A DNA stretch of 64,000 nucleotides from Agrobacterium arsenijevicii (GTDB taxonomy: Bacteria > Pseudomonadota > Alphaproteobacteria > Rhizobiales > Rhizobiaceae). The position numbers and the translations under genes were made by a program. Below, one piece after another: positions 63,913-64,000 of this stretch. The notes beneath the pieces were generated by a model. The model did no database searches. It saw only the letters and a list, made by a program, of their open reading frames with translations, and had not been told where the DNA came from. Numbering within the stretch: position 1 is the first letter of the stretch; the number at the start of each line of letters is the position of its first letter. The stretch lies in the NCBI GenBank assembly GCA_000949895.1, contig JWIT01000007.1, positions 186,001 through 250,000 of the forward strand, written 5' to 3'.

Positions 63913-64000
63913 ATGTCCCGCCTTCTTAATGGCTCGGCGCTCACTGGTGCGGTGTTGATCACCAGCATCGGTCTTTTTTCCGCAGTCGCCAACGCCCAGA
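63913..64000 (+). CDS. Exported protein, 5' end only (cut by window edge)
   Basis: An open frame of 29 codons begins at ATG 63913 with GGAG nine bases ahead. It encodes a short basic start (S-R-L-L-N), a hydrophobic core and A-N-A-Q, a normal Sec signal peptide and cleavage site. The mature protein lies beyond the window and cannot be named. A 188-base AT-rich stretch separates it from the acyltransferase gene. Confidence 0.65.
   Translation, partial: MSRLLNGSALTGAVLITSIGLFSAVANAQ

Overview
The window looks like a chromosomal stretch from an alphaproteobacterium of the Rhizobiaceae, very probably Agrobacterium or a close relative. The basis is high-GC coding sequence, a divergent rhaDI / rhaRSTPQUK rhamnose locus of the type known from Rhizobium, a dcpA-pruR pair as described in Agrobacterium tumefaciens, and dispersed palindromes typical of rhizobia. 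Assignments rest on reading the sequence and on remembered family features; no database search was run. No insertion sequence, prophage or CRISPR array was seen.

Layout. 1-7906 (+): leucine/isovalerate degradation (acyl-CoA dehydrogenase, both methylcrotonyl-CoA carboxylase subunits, HMG-CoA lyase, a hydratase), then panC-panB. 8104-19016: complete L-rhamnose use, with rhaD-rhaI leftward and rhaR-S-T-P-Q-M-K rightward around a 19-bp inverted-repeat operator candidate. 19100-23544 (-): alpha/beta hydrolase, FkbM-type methyltransferase, and the c-di-GMP enzyme DcpA with its periplasmic partner PruR. 24174-27038 (+): aldehyde dehydrogenase and an AlkC-type DNA glycosylase. 27052-30855 (-): sulfate ABC importer. 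31029-42277: mixed housekeeping genes (3-hydroxyisobutyryl-CoA hydrolase, ubiG, nitrilase-family amidase, grxC, comF, mutT, argJ, a periplasmic parvulin), then secA (+).

45378-64000 is the most accessory-looking part. It holds a DMT transporter, an acyltransferase-flippase-GNAT trio, a highly repetitive secreted protein, tRNA-Leu(CAA), dsbB, an HNH nuclease, a LapG-like cysteine protease and a PPP phosphatase. These are followed by a leftward glycan operon (GT4, flippase, pyruvyl-transferase-like protein, GT4). Opposite it lie a Tat-exported clan GH-A-like protein and an ExoZ-like acyltransferase, separated by AT-rich spacers. A secreted protein begins at the right edge and is cut by the window.

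How the parts work together. The rhamnose genes form one pathway: ABC uptake, mutarotation, isomerisation, phosphorylation, then aldol cleavage and lactaldehyde oxidation. The leucine genes convert isovaleryl-CoA to acetyl-CoA and acetoacetate. DcpA/PruR, the LapG-like protease, the repetitive secreted protein and the two flippase-centred glycan clusters all concern the cell surface. The best candidates for something undescribed are the repetitive secreted protein (50373-51023) and the glycan genes at 55223-63724.
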